64,000 nucleotides of DNA from Nageia nagi (GCA_050084985.1 JBITNC010000001.1:12958001-13022000), one strand, 5' to 3'. Positions 46,783 to 58,311 are shown, counted from the stretch's first letter. Made by a program: numbers and translations. The notes: a model not told the origin generated them from the letters alone.

Positions 46783-49700
46783 TGCTCCCCCTTGATGCTG
46801 AGGGGACTAACTAGCAAGTCTCTTAGTATCATAAATTGAGTTTTATTTACCCCTTTGGTAAATAAATCCGCTATATTCTCCTTGGTTTTGATGTGTTCCA
46901 AATCAATAATCTTTTTCTCCACCATGTCTTTGATGAAATGGTATTTCATATCAAAATGTTTGGACCTACTGTGATGTACTGGATTATTTGCAAGTTGAAT
47001 TGCACTAGCATTATCACAAAACAACTTAGTAGTATCTCTTTATTGCTCACCAAGTTCTTCAAGAATCTTTCTCAACCATAATGCTTGGGTGCTTGCACTT
47101 GTGATTGCAATGTATTCTGCCTCTGTAGAAGATAGTGCAATAGTTGTTTTCTTCTTAGAACTCCATGTGATTAGTCCTGATCCAATGGTGAAGCAATTTC
47201 CGAAAGTAGACTTTCTATCATCAATATTGCTTCCCCAATCTGAATCACTATAGCCAACAAGTTTTACCTTGCTTTCTTTGTAGTAATGGATGCCAAAACC
47301 AATGGTGCCTTTGATGTACCTCATGATCCTCTTGGTAGCCTTCATGTGAGTTTCTGTAGGTTCACTCATGTACCTAGAAACAAAAGAAATAGCACATGCA
47401 ATATCTGGATGAGTATTAGTGAGAAACATAAGACTCCCAACCATACTCCTATATGTGGTGACATCTACCCTTTCACTACCATCTTCCTTACTCAATAACT
47501 CCCCATGAGCAATTGGAGTAGGAACTAGTTTACAATTTTCAATGCCATATTTGGACAACATATCTTTGGCATATTTGGTTTGACAAATAAAAATTTTAGT
47601 ATCATTTTGATACACTTCCATACCTAGGAAATAATGCATGAGACCTAGATCTTTCATATCAAACTCTTTCATCATAGACTCTTTGAACTCTTCATTCATC
47701 CTATCATTGTTTCCCATGTAAATCAAATCATATACATACAAGAATACAATCATAATATCATTACATTTTTTTAAATAATAGAGAGTAGGCTCACTCTTGC
47801 TTTTCACAAGACCATATTGATGAAAGTATCCATCAATCCTTGAGTACCAAGCTCTAGGAGCTTGTTTGAGGCCATACAAGGCCTTCTTCAATTTGTAGAC
47901 CATGTCCTCTTTGCCTTTGATCTCAAATCCTTGAGGTTGTTGTACATATACCTCTTCTTGTATGTATCCATTCAAGAATGCACTCTTCACATCAAGATGA
48001 TGCACTCTCCATCCTTTTTGGGCAGCCAAGGATAGAACCAATCTAATTGTCTCTTGCCTTGCAACAGGTGCAAAAGTCTCCTCATAATCAATGCCATAAT
48101 TTTGACTGAAACCTTTTGCCACTAGTCTTGCTTTGTGTTTTTGAATAGTGCCATTTGCATTATACTTTGTCTTGTAGACCCACTTGGAGCCTACTACCTT
48201 CTTTCCTTGTGGAAGCTAACTAGCTCACAAGTATCATTTTTCTTGATGGAGTCCATCTCCTCTTGCATTGCTTTCATCCACAAATAATTAGTACATGCAA
48301 TTTCATAACAAGAAGGTTCAACATTAATTATACTCATCAAAGCATAATTTACCACATCACCTTTTGATTCACCATCATTGCTATCTCCATACAAGTGCAT
48401 ATTTTGAAGACTATTAACAACACTTTCCATTTCTTTAGCTTGTGCTCTTGTTATTCTTCTACCAAAGTTTTGATCAAACATTTGTGATGATGGATGATCA
48501 ATCAAAAATTGCTTATGTTTCTTTGTTTTTGCTTCCTCCAAAGAACCATCACTTGAGGATTTTGAACTTGGTGAAGAACATGGGCTAGAATTGGAATAAC
48601 TTACTTGATTGCCATCTTGAGGTTTCTTTGCTTGCACATTTGGAGAGCCATTATCATTGGAATCACCATCTAAATAGTATTTTTGATGAACCCATGCTCC
48701 CCCTTCATCAAAAATCACATCTCTAGATATAATAAGCTTTTTAGTTTTTGTATTGTACAATCTCCATGCTTTGGTATTTTCACAATACCCAATAAAGATA
48801 CATGGTTCACTTTTTGCATCAAGCTTTTGCCTTTTTTCTTTTGGAACATGAGCATAGGCTAAACAACCAAAAACTTTCAAATGTGCAATAGTTGGCTTTT
48901 TGCCATACCAAGCTTCATATGGTGTCACCCCATCCAAACTAGAGGTAGGACATCTATTCAAGAGATACATGGCTATCCTAATTGCCTCCCCCCAATACAT
49001 ATTTGATAAAATCTTAGTTTGGAGCATACTTCCAGCCATATTATTCAAGGGTCTATTCTTTCTTTCAGCCACTCCATTTTATTGTGGTGTATATGCACTT
49101 GTTAATTGCCTTTTAATTCCACAATTATTACAAAAATTGAAGAATTCATTGGAACAAAATTCACCTCCTCTATCACTTCTTAAACACTTGATTGCATACC
49201 CACTTTCATTTTCCACTTTTATTTTGAATTCTTTGAATTTATCAAATGTCTCATCTTTAGTTTTCAAGAAGTACACCCAACACATTCTTGAAAAATCATC
49301 AATGAAAATGAGGAAGTAGGAGTTCTTACCAAGACTTTGAGTTTGCATAGGTCCACACAAATCACTATGCACCAATTGTAGGGGATAGGAAACCCTCCAT
49401 GCTTGATCTTTTGGAAAGCTTTCTCTTGAATGCTTTCCCAATACACATCCTTCACAAATCTTCTTTGGATCATCTACTTTTGGAAGCCCATAAACCATCT
49501 CTTGAGAAGCCAATGTCTTCAAACTTGAGAAACTTAAATGCCCATATCTCAAGTGCCACAACCAATTTTTATTATCAATAGCCACATGTGCAAAATTGGT
49601 ATCTTGCTCCACAAATTTGAGAGGGAACAATCTATTTTTGGTCATTGGAATAGTAGTAACAAGCCTATTCCTATTATCAAAAATCTTGCAAGCATTCTTT

Positions 49701-49960
49701 GCAAATAAAAGACTATAATTGTGCTCCATCATTTGACCAACACTCAAGAGATTATGCTTCAAATTGGGAATATGATAAACATCCTTTACCTTCTTAATAC
49801 CTTCTTTGGTGTGCACATCCATAGCTCCAATGCCTTCAACATGCAAGGCTTTATCATCTCCAAGAGTGATCTTGGACTTATATGAGTTATTGATTGAAGA
49901 AAATAATTCTCCATTACCAGTCATATGATTGCTACAACTAGTATCAAGAAGCCATGTTTG
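46761..49960 (-). pseudogene. pol: C2 Pol: protease, integrase, reverse transcriptase, RNase H
   Basis: Continues the gag frame. Protease box reads LLDTSCSNHMTG, with Ser for the invariant Gly of D-S/T-G. Then GAG-pre-integrase (WHLRYGH, CEGCVLGK), integrase core (HSDLCGPM, FIDDFSRM, SDRGGEF), a TAA for Q in T-P-Q-Q-N-G near 49080, and integrase tail (EAWYGKKP, IFIGY). A one-base loss near 48220 shifts the frame; reverse transcriptase follows (KARLVAKGFSQ, FAPVAR, DVKSAFLNG, LYGLKQAPRAWY). Its active site reads LYVYDLIY instead of YVDD (about 47735), abolishing catalysis. RNase H has SDSDWG, KSTFG, STEAEY, a TAA near 47040, then CDNASAI and HFDMKYHFI. The frame runs over the polypurine tract into the LTR. 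Confidence 0.93.
46783..46793 (-). promoter_or_regulatory. Polypurine tract of C2
   Basis: Minus strand AAGGGGGAGCA immediately before TGTTGGAG. Confidence 0.85.
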
Positions 49961-50887
49961 TCCCATGCTTTGATTAGATTTTCCATATGACAAGAAGAGT
50001 GAAGAAGGCTCTCCTTCCTCTCCATAGTTTGCACTCTCCTTTGCTTCATTTGCAACCTTTGTTCTACACTCTCTCTCAAAGTGTCCATATTTATGGTAAT
50101 AGTAACATTGCTTGTTACTTTTATCACCTCTTCCACTTCCTCTACCTTGAGGACCTTTTCTTCCTCTTCCTCTAAAGGGAGATCTTCCTCTACCTCTTCC
50201 ATGGCCTTTGGCTTGGCCACTAGTTTCACCCTCTTTGGATGAAAAAGCTTTTTCTTCCATGCCTCCAAGATGTGGAGTTGAAGAAAACCTTTCCTCATGA
50301 GACATTAATGATCCTATGAGCTGATCATAGGTGAGAGTAGATAGATCCTTACTCTCCTCAATCACAATGGAGACTTGGGTCCACTTGGGCAAAAGTGTTC
50401 TCAACACCTTTTTGACAATCACTTCATTTTCTACTTCTTCTCCAAGAGCTCTCACTTTGTCTACACAAATATTGGCTCTCAAACAATAGTCTCCAACCTT
50501 CTCATCTTCTCTCATCTTGAGATTTTCAAACTCCATTTTGAGAGTTTGCAACCTCACTTGCTTGACTTGTTTGCTACCTTCATAGCTCTCCTTCAAGACT
50601 TTTCAAGCTTCTTGGGCTGAAGTGCAACTTGTGATTCTTGGATAAATGGATTCATCTAAGGTAGCTTGAATGAAGTACATTGCCATGCTATTCTTCTTTT
50701 GTGTCTCCTTCAAGGTTTGCTTTTGGGCAGCTGGAACTAGACTCCAATCAGTAGGTTCATCATAGCCTTCTTCTATGATATCCCAATAGCCTTTACCAAT
50801 GAGCAAATGCCTCATTTTGGTAGACCAATAATCATAGTTCTCTCCTTTGAATTCTGGAATTGGAACATTCCCATTAGAATTTGCCAT
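49961..50887 (-). pseudogene. gag: C2 Gag
   Basis: Start chosen at 50887, giving the typical copia N-terminus MANSNGNVPIPEFKGENYDY; an in-frame ATG at 50965 would add 26 atypical residues. The frame holds YWSTKMRHLLIGKGYWDIIE, a TGA at about 50595 replacing W, LKMEFENLKMREDEKVGDYC, an R/G-rich linker (50210-50130) and one knuckle CYYYHKYGHFEREC at about 50107. Without the stop it runs straight into protease, so Gag and Pol form one polyprotein as usual in copia. Confidence 0.9.
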
Positions 50888-51004
50888 TGCTACAATCACA
50901 ATTGACAATCTTCTTCCAAGTGTTGTTGGATCCTCCTCAACTGAAGTTTTCAAAACTTCATACAAGTCACCTCACTCACTACTCAATCCCAATAGATTGA
51001 ACTA

Positions 51005-51016
51005 GCTCTGATACCA
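51005..51016 (-). promoter_or_regulatory. Primer binding site of C2, initiator tRNA-Met type
   Basis: Minus strand TGGTATCAGAGC, three bases after the LTR end. Confidence 0.9.
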
Positions 51017-51019
51017 CAA

Positions 51020-51602
51020 TGAGAGAAAATGATAGAGCTTACTGTCCATGGTTTATTGATTTCAATATATAGCCTTGGGTTCTCAACAACTGAATCCACA
51101 AGGTTTACAAACTTACAAATAAGAAGTTAGAGAATTTACTATTCTCAACAACACTATAGATCATAGCCATCTCAGTCCAAGAGAAGTAGCTAAACATGGG
51201 ATAACAATACTCCAAACATAGCTTAAAATATGCCTAAGATGATAACAAACAAACCCCTAAAATATGAAGACAAAACAAATAGTAACAAGAAAGTTGTTAC
51301 AAAAACAAACACATTCTGTCCACACACTATCATTTTCTCCACACAGTGATCGACAGTGATCTTATAGGATCATCGATGATCGACAAAAATCGGTGACAAT
51401 TGTAATCAGTGGCGATCGCGCAATCGATGGTGATTGGCAACGATCGATGGCAATCGGTGGAGATCGGACGGTGATCGGTGGCAATCGGTGGCGATCAGCA
51501 GCGATCGGTGGCGATTGATGGCGATCGGTGGCAATCTCTGTCATAGGCAGATTTATTCCAGAACATTATAAAAACACATATTATGAAGTCAAAACTCCAA
51601 CA
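51020..51602 (-). repeat. 5' LTR of C2
   Basis: Partner of 46221-46782, with the longer minisatellite. Near its minus-strand end lie CTATATATTG and CAATAAACC, candidate TATA-like and polyadenylation signals. Confidence 0.95.
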
Positions 51603-51607
51603 TCAAA

Positions 51608-54600
51608 CAATGTGCATAAAAAGAATTTTGAAAGTTTCAAAACTTCCATATTAACCATTGATATAAAATAAAAAAATATGTATATATACACAAATTTGAA
51701 TATTTCAATTCATAATCCAATGCACATTGGGCATAGTGCATATAAGCTTTGAAAAACAAATTAAAAATTCATTTCAAACACTAGCACACAAATTTCTATT
51801 TTAAGGATATGCATATACAAGCACAATATCATTGCAACCAATATAGATAGTGCACATCATAGAGGTTGAAAATTTACACAAATTTCAATTCAAATGCTAT
51901 GCATTTCATTGCATAAAAACTCTATGCATATACATTGCACAAAATACTATGTATAATCATAATGTGCATATCTAAACAACATAATGCAAATGCATCATAA
52001 ATTTTCATTTTAGTGCATATAGAAGCATGCCAACAATTCTTCTTCATAATGTGCAATATCAATGCAAATGCATCACACAGTTTCATTTTAACAATGTGCA
52101 TATACTAGCACAATAACATTGCAACTGATAAGGATAGTGCATGTCAAAGTTTGAAATAAATCTCATTTTTCACTTCAAATAATAGCACATCCAAGCACTA
52201 TTATGCATATTAAAAAATAATTAACTTTATGCATATTCATAATAATTAGTGTTTAATGCAACTTTCCCATTTTGTGTTTATAATAAAAAATATTTAAAAA
52301 ATGACATAAGAAAAAATTGCATTAAAGTATGCAAAAATTGGTTTGTAATGTATTGGACATTATCAAATAATTATTGCTAAAATTTTTAACTTTAAAAGTT
52401 ATAAATTAGTCCAATTTGCTTTGAAATTACGATGATAATTTGCAAAAAATTACCTTCAAAATTTTTAGCAGAACTTAAACCAAATAAATTGGTTACAAAT
52501 TAATTTTAACTTAAAATATTTTCATATTTGTAAATACTTTATCAATATTACAAAAATAAAGCTTAAATAACACCTATGCTCATTAAACATTCACTAATTT
52601 TATGAAAAAAAAGTAAAAAAATTTACACTTAAGGTCACATGCCCCCTTTAAAAATCATGAGTGTAAGCTTTACTTATATTTTAACTTTCAAAAAATAAAG
52701 CCTATGCATAGTACTTAATAAATATGCAATAAATTTAGCTTTATAGTATGCTACATGGTCTTATGACAAGATATAAATTTTGCTAAGTACATTAAAAGAT
52801 CAATTAACTTTCTTTGTGAGACTTAAAAAAATCATATAAACCATATGGTTTTATATATCAGTTTTTACTAAAAGGAAAATAAATTAATAATTAATGAGTT
52901 AAAAATAATTGCATTTATTAATTTCCATCTATTCCACTACTTTCCCTTTTAATTCCACATGGCCTCTCATAGGTGTAAGCTTAAAAATTACATTTATTAA
53001 TGCTCATGAATAAAAATTTTCACCAAATATTTAAGAGAAGAAAAAATGTGCAAAGTATGAGCTAACAACTCATCATCCACTTTTGAAAAAAATATGCAAT
53101 AATTACTCTCCTTATTTAAAATGAGCAACTTAAAAAACTTACCTCTCCTTTTCTTAAAATTAATTCCAAAGAAAACTTATCTCTTTAAAAAGCTAAAGAC
53201 TTTGTTTGTAAAAGATACCTTTAAAAAATATGCCCAAAATAATCCCATGCACCTTTTTTTTAATGAAAAATGACCACATGAGTAAAAAGGCTCCTCCCAT
53301 TTTAGAAAAAAAAAAATTATTATTGGCAACCCATGTGCTTAAAAACAAAATCCTTCACTTTTTAAAAGATGCTATCACCCTTTTTTATATAGAAAAAAAA
53401 TGCCCAAAAAGAAATTATGGGTAGGAGCTTAGATTTTAAAAAAAATGATGCTAAAAACACACTTTTTTTAAATGAGCTCATAATTTTTAAAAGGCAATGC
53501 ATACTACTTTTATTATTATTTTTTTATTTAAAAAAAAAAACTAAAACTCCCCACCTTTTTCTTAAAAAAGTTTTCAAGAATAAAAATTAAACTCCTTCTA
53601 AAAAACTTTTCAAGATTTAGTGAATAAATATCACAACATAAAAAAAATTCATCTAATTTTATTGCAAGAAGAAGAGTTTTTTTTTGTTTGTAAGAAAAAT
53701 AGGGAGAGGCATGTGGCAGGAGGGGTAGCCAAATCTATCGCAAGTTTTTATTTTCTCAAAATGTCTAGCTAGCAAGAAAATTATTTCTCTCTTCAATAAA
53801 CAATCATGTGAGCTTGAAAGAAAATAAAATGACCTTATAGTCTAATTTATGTTTCTTTTTTTATTTTTATTTGTCTTCCTTGACCATACATGAGCATCAA
53901 AGTGTTTGAAGAATTATAATTGAGCTTGTAGCATTTCTAGGCATATGCATTCTATGCATGTTCATATGAAAAAAAGAGCATGGTTTTATTTTATATGTAA
54001 TAGGAGTTAAATTGTAATAGTTGTCACACACGTATTTTTCATGCTAGGGTAGCATTTTTAGATTTCAATTTAATTATTTTCTAAAAGAATATGGGTTTTT
54101 AAGAAATAATTAAATTGTAGAATCATTAAACAATATTTTAACTATTTTAATTTTGATTTTTTAAAAAATACAGAATAAATTTTGTATAAAATAAATTCAA
54201 TTTCTCTTGTATAAAAAAAATACAAAATGCATTGTTAAATTTGTACATGTACCAATTATTTTTGGAGCTAATTGTAGTTTAAACACTTTAAAAAAAATTA
54301 AAGCTTGTAATGCAATAAGAATTAATATAAATTAATTCTTAAAAAGTGCTCAAATAGCATTTGCACCAAAATTAGATATTTTAATTTTCACAAGATTTAA
54401 AAAATCTAACCATATACCATATGTTAGATCTAGTTTTTAAATACTACTAACATGTAGCTAAGGTAAAATTTTACTTTAAATTTAAGCCCATTATTTTCAA
54501 GATAAAATATGTTAGTATTGATCATTATAAATCTCAAGTATTAGAGATATTAACTAGATTTAAAAAAAAATATTAGATCTAATGCTTAACCTTAAAAAAA

Positions 54601-54807
54601 TATTAAATAAATTGAAGGTCAAAAAACAAAATTCTAACCTAAATTAGAACTATAAAAGTTTTCAATATACCCATACAAAATATAGTATATCTAGCTTTAA
54701 GTTTCAAAATAAAATTGAAACAAAATTAGGGGTAGGTATACCTTAAATTTGAGGAGAGTTACCTCAAGATCACCAAGTAGAGACTTGAAGGAGATCACCA
54801 TAAGGTT
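51608..54807 (-). other. L internal region, 5' part, non-coding
   Basis: 3.2 kb, very AT-rich, with many A or T homopolymers around 53080-53700 and repeated phrases of the type AATGTGCATAT and TGCATATAC at 51610-52200. No retroelement domain and no convincing frame. Confidence 0.5.
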
Positions 54808-54819
54808 GCTCTGATACCA
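54808..54819 (-). promoter_or_regulatory. Primer binding site of L, initiator tRNA-Met type
   Basis: Minus strand TGGTATCAGAGC, two bases from the LTR end (54822). Confidence 0.85.
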
Positions 54820-54875
54820 CTTGATGGAATTGAAATATTTTATAAATCAATATCTCTTATAGCTTCTTCACATTA

Positions 54876-55967
54876 CTACATTTTAGTGATTTTATATCAT
54901 ACAATGCATCATAAAATTGTATTTTGATGTAATAATGCAATATGCATCATTATTTCACATGTCTATTTCAATTTAGATAAAACCATTTTTTTACTCATTG
55001 GTTGATGCATTGAATGATGCATTGATTGATATATTATTTGATGCATTTTAGTGCATCAAGCAATACATCAAGTGATACATGGGATAAAAAAAGGTGCAGA
55101 TCATGCACATAGACCATAGCATGATTTGCTATCCACCGTTGATGCATTCCCTTGATCTAAGATGGAGTTTTAATGACAGGTATGATTTCATTGATGAGTA
55201 AATAATGGAGCTTGCCCTTTATAAGGGAATTTTTAGGGATACAAGGCTATATTTTTAGTGATATAGGTTTATAAGAGTTGAAAACAAGTTGGAGAACATA
55301 TATAGTAGTGTGTATATGTATTTTATGGTAAGAAAAATATACATTGCATGTTTCAACCATCCATAAATTTTGGTTGAGGAGGCCCTCAAAGTTTGATGGA
55401 TGCCTATGAATTTTTTAACTATATGCTCATAGAATATGATAATTTTGAGTTACCAAAGAGATAACTTTCCTCAAAAAATATTGAAACTATTTCACCAAAT
55501 GTAATAAACACTAGCAGTAGTCCAACCAAATGAATTCACCTTTCCTAGCATCCTCAAAGCATGCATCAAAGTAAGAGATTTGTACAAGGGTTTATACATA
55601 CATTAAATACTATTTAAAATAATTTTTTTATTGAATTTATGGTTGTGAGTACCCTATTATATGTATATGCAAAATATGGAAGCATTGAGAAGATAGATGA
55701 ATTATTTTACAAGATGCAAACCCTAATCAAACCCTCATCCTTGTCATGTTGATGCATTATTTGATGCATATATGATGTATAAAGCATAATGTATAGAATA
55801 AATTATTTGACACTCATAACTCTATATATGATGCATTACCTGATGCAATAAATAATGATTTGTTTGTAGTACCTTTAGTGTCAATTGATGCATCAATATT
55901 TTTGTAGTTTTTTTTAAATAAGACTATGGATTGATGCATTGTACGATGCAAAATTGCTAAAATGTAG
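54876..55967 (+). mobile_element. TIR element P (1.1 kb) carrying a PPR fragment
   Basis: Terminal inverted repeats of about 38 bp: CTACATTTTAGTGATTTTAT at the left, and reverse-complemented right end CTACATTTTAGCAATTTTGC, both continuing to TACAATGCATCA, with about five mismatches. TA flanks both ends (54874-54875, 55968-55969), consistent with a TA target duplication. Subterminal zones are crowded with TGATGCAT motifs. No transposase is seen, so it would be non-autonomous and cargo-bearing. Interruption of an LTR otherwise present in two other copies shows that it is an insertion. Confidence 0.65.
55450..55730 (+). pseudogene. PPR fragment inside P
   Basis: Plus strand reads FPQKILKLFHQM, two stops, then VVQPNEFTFPSILKACIKV and RDLYKGLYIH, then after frame changes YVYAKYGSIEKIDELFYKMQ. 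This is the L-S-P portion of a PLS-class PPR (family pattern V-Q-P-N-x-F-T-F-P-S-V-L-K-A-C; Y-A-K-C-G-S-I). It covers about two motifs and is non-functional; probably captured from a host PPR gene. Confidence 0.7.
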
Positions 55968-56405
55968 TAGTACCAATAAATCTAACTAAGAATAAATCAT
56001 TCACACAAATAAAAATACACAATGTATAGTGGTTCCTCTAACTCTTAGGAGTACATCCACTTTGAACCATCTCTTCTACTCTTCTATTACTTCTCATAAG
56101 AGAACTCTCATACAAATTCTCAAGAATTCTTCTATAAAGCTCCTACAAGAGCATTCTTATAACTCTACAAGACTAGCATATTCATACTTCTACAAGTACC
56201 ATGATAGGGGGGGTACCCCTCTATTTATAAGATGAAACCCACTCTTTAACCACCCTTTTACCCAAGAGTAAGGTTAAAAATTTTTCTATATTTATTTCTT
56301 TAATGCTTTAAAGTATCTAGAGATACATTAAGCACTAAATTGATTTATATTGTGGGTTTACATTAAAAAGAGATATTACATAATAATGCATTATAATTTC
56401 CAATA

Positions 56406-56875
56406 TGTTCTTGGTTTAGCTAATTTATAATATGGAATGAGAAGTTTAATAAAGCTTTGAGAGCTATGAAGGTAATTGGGCCAGCACAAATGTAGTAAGC
56501 TTGGTTCTCAAACATCCTCATTGTAGTAATCATAGGACTCATTACAGTTGAGGATATTTGAGCATAAAACTCACTACATTTATGCTTAGCTCAATTATCT
56601 TCATAGCATGATTTATTGTACTAATATGGTCTATAGTTTCTTCTATAGATCAATTTTGTATACAAATCTACTAAGCACTCACAACAAGAAGAATGAAGAA
56701 TGGCTAGTTGAATGTGTTGAAGCATATGGTTCTTGGTTTAGCTAGTTTGTAGTGGGGAATGAGAGGTTTAACAAAGCTTTGATTATATGAAGGCAATTGG
56801 TCAAGCACAAATATAGTGATAGATCATAAGCCTCACTACATTTTTGCTCATCCTAATTACCTTCATAGAAAGTTT
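56406..56875. repeat. Tandemly duplicated ~320-bp unit flanking L
   Basis: TTCTTGGTTTAGCTAATTTA at 56408 recurs as TTCTTGGTTTAGCTAGTTTG at about 56731, and the following 80 bases, including GAGRAGTTTAAYAAAGCTTTG, also repeat. The earlier part of the first unit lies left of L at 43803-43912. Confidence 0.75.
56463..56607. repeat. 145-bp foldback
   Basis: GCTATGAAGGTAATTGGGCC at 56463 pairs with the segment ending CAATTATCTTCATAGC at 56607; arms of about 70 bases with AAATGTAGT-AG and CAAA-ATCCTCA in both. A shorter, more decayed sister lies at 56785-56868 in the second unit. Confidence 0.75.
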
Positions 56876-57568
56876 CTATTGGAAACATATAAGAAAAAAA
56901 TACCCTCAATAAATTTAGAGCAACATATTTGTTTGGAATTTGTAATAAGTATAATTTTTGATCAATGTGTAAAATATACACATACATTTGAAACCATTTT
57001 ATCTTGATTGCATAGATATCCACAAATAGAGAAGAATGATGAACCTTCATGTTCCAAAAAGAGATCATGACAACATCTAACTTCCAATGTTGACACATAG
57101 TTAGATCATTTAAGTATGGAAGATTTATAATGTTACCTTCAAACATAATTTGAAGTTCTATGTAAACACTATAAGGAGAAGGAGTAGTTACATATCATTG
57201 AAGGTCAAATGATGTCATCCAAAGAGGAAATAAAAATATTGATGAAAGCGAGAGACAGGTTTAGAAAATGGCTTACAAACATACTAATTAATCAAGGTTG
57301 AAGAATTTGAAGCTGAATTACTTCTTCAAGCTGGTGAAATAACTGAAACTAAAATTGTAAAGAGTTAGATGGGATGTAGAAGGTTTTCAATATGATAAAT
57401 TTCATTCAATTATACATGCTATAAATTATAATTCTCTTTTTTAAATAACCTCAATAATGCTATATAATGTGCATGATTGACAAGGAAATGTTGAGTGAAA
57501 TGGTTATTAAAGAATATGGATTTTTGATATATTTATGTATATTTTGCATGATTTTAGATATTGGTATA
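56876..57568. other. No gene seen
   Basis: A 97-codon minus-strand open frame at 56853-57146 shows no recognisable motif; otherwise anonymous. Confidence 0.4.
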
Positions 57569-57740
57569 GATTTTGGATACATGTATTTTGGATACATCCA
57601 TGTATCAATATATGTATTTAAATTTTGTGTATACATTGGTTATATATCTCAATAGATTTTGGATATGTGTATTTTGGATACATCCATGTATCAATATTTT
57701 AAATTTTATGGATACATTAGCTATATATCTTAAAATTCTC
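57569..57740. repeat. 86-bp tandem duplication
   Basis: GATTTTGGATACATGTATTT at about 57569 and GATTTTGGATATGTGTATTT at about 57655; both continue TTGGATACATCCATGTATCA and later ATACATT-G-TATATATCT. Confidence 0.8.
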
Positions 57741-58017
57741 AATTATTTTTGAAGGTTCAATACAAATTTGGTATTTTGTTTAAGTAATTTTTATTTATAT
57801 GTACCCTTTAATATGTGTTATATGGATAACTTTGATATTATATATAAATTTCTATCAAAAAGTATTTGTATGTAACTATAAAAAATGAAGGTATTGATGA
57901 CATATGCATTTATTCTTGGTAAATTTCTATATTTTGAAGTTACATATTAATGTACAATATTATTTTTACAACATAACTAATAATTGGCATATCTTATTAT
58001 CATTGAATTCTATGACA

Positions 58018-58205
58018 TCATGTAATGAGATCATTCCTAAAAACCAAATTAGTACAAAATTTGAACATTATATGCAATGTTAAAAATGGTTGAAATAGAT
58101 TCACAAAGATATTAGGCATTCCCAAGAATAAAATTATTACAAGATTTGAATGTTATATGCAATGTAAAAAATGGTTGGAATGAATTCCTAAAGAGATTTA
58201 GAATT
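58018..58205. repeat. ~88-bp tandem duplication
   Basis: TTTGAACATTATATGCAATG at about 58060 and TTTGAATGTTATATGCAATG at about 58146, each followed by TTAAAAATGGTTG or close variant and preceded by CATTCC-AA-AA. Confidence 0.7.
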
Positions 58206-58311
58206 TTACCTTCAAACAAAATTAGGAGGAGATATTGAAGTCTTAATATTTGTTACAAACAAACAATAATAATTATAATGAAAAAAGTTATCCATTATTA
58301 CAAATAATCAA

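Larger units (their letters stand above)
46216..51607 (-). mobile_element. Ty1/copia retrotransposon C2 with target duplications
   Basis: LTRs 46221-46782 (562 bp) and 51020-51602 (583 bp); 5-bp target duplication TCAAA at 46216-46220 and 51603-51607. On the minus strand: 5' LTR right, primer site at 51016-51005, gag-pol in copia order, polypurine tract at 46793-46783, 3' LTR left. Gag-pol has only four clear lesions (stops near 50595, 49080 and 47040; one frameshift near 48220) plus active-site substitutions, so it is younger than its host L. Confidence 0.95.
43913..56405 (-). mobile_element. Non-coding LTR element L (copia-type primer site), interrupted twice
   Basis: LTRs at 43913-44379 and 54822-56405 (the latter split by element P) are about 88% alike by eye. 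Minus-strand order: 5' LTR on the right; primer site TGGTATCAGAGC at 54819-54808; internal sequence; polypurine AAGGGGAAG at 44380; 3' LTR on the left. Removing nested C2 and P leaves about 6 kb. The internal parts (44391-46215, 51608-54807) have no coding motif, so L is a large retrotransposon derivative or decayed beyond recognition. Target flanks GGTTA and TGTTC each differ by one base from GGTTC at the paralogous empty site near 56729. Confidence 0.75.
54822..56405 (-). repeat. 5' LTR of L, split by element P
   Basis: 54822-54875 and 55968-56405 together match the 467-bp left LTR; the middle is foreign. Plus strand starts TGATGGAATTGAAA and ends ATTTCCAATA. Confidence 0.75.

Noticed and set aside
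48900-50620. Plus-strand open frames across C2
   Set aside because: Shadows of the well-supported minus-strand gag-pol.
54822-56405. A 1.6-kb LTR including the PPR sequence as part of the LTR itself
   Set aside because: The two other LTR copies lack the middle 1.1 kb, which has its own inverted ends and TA flanks.
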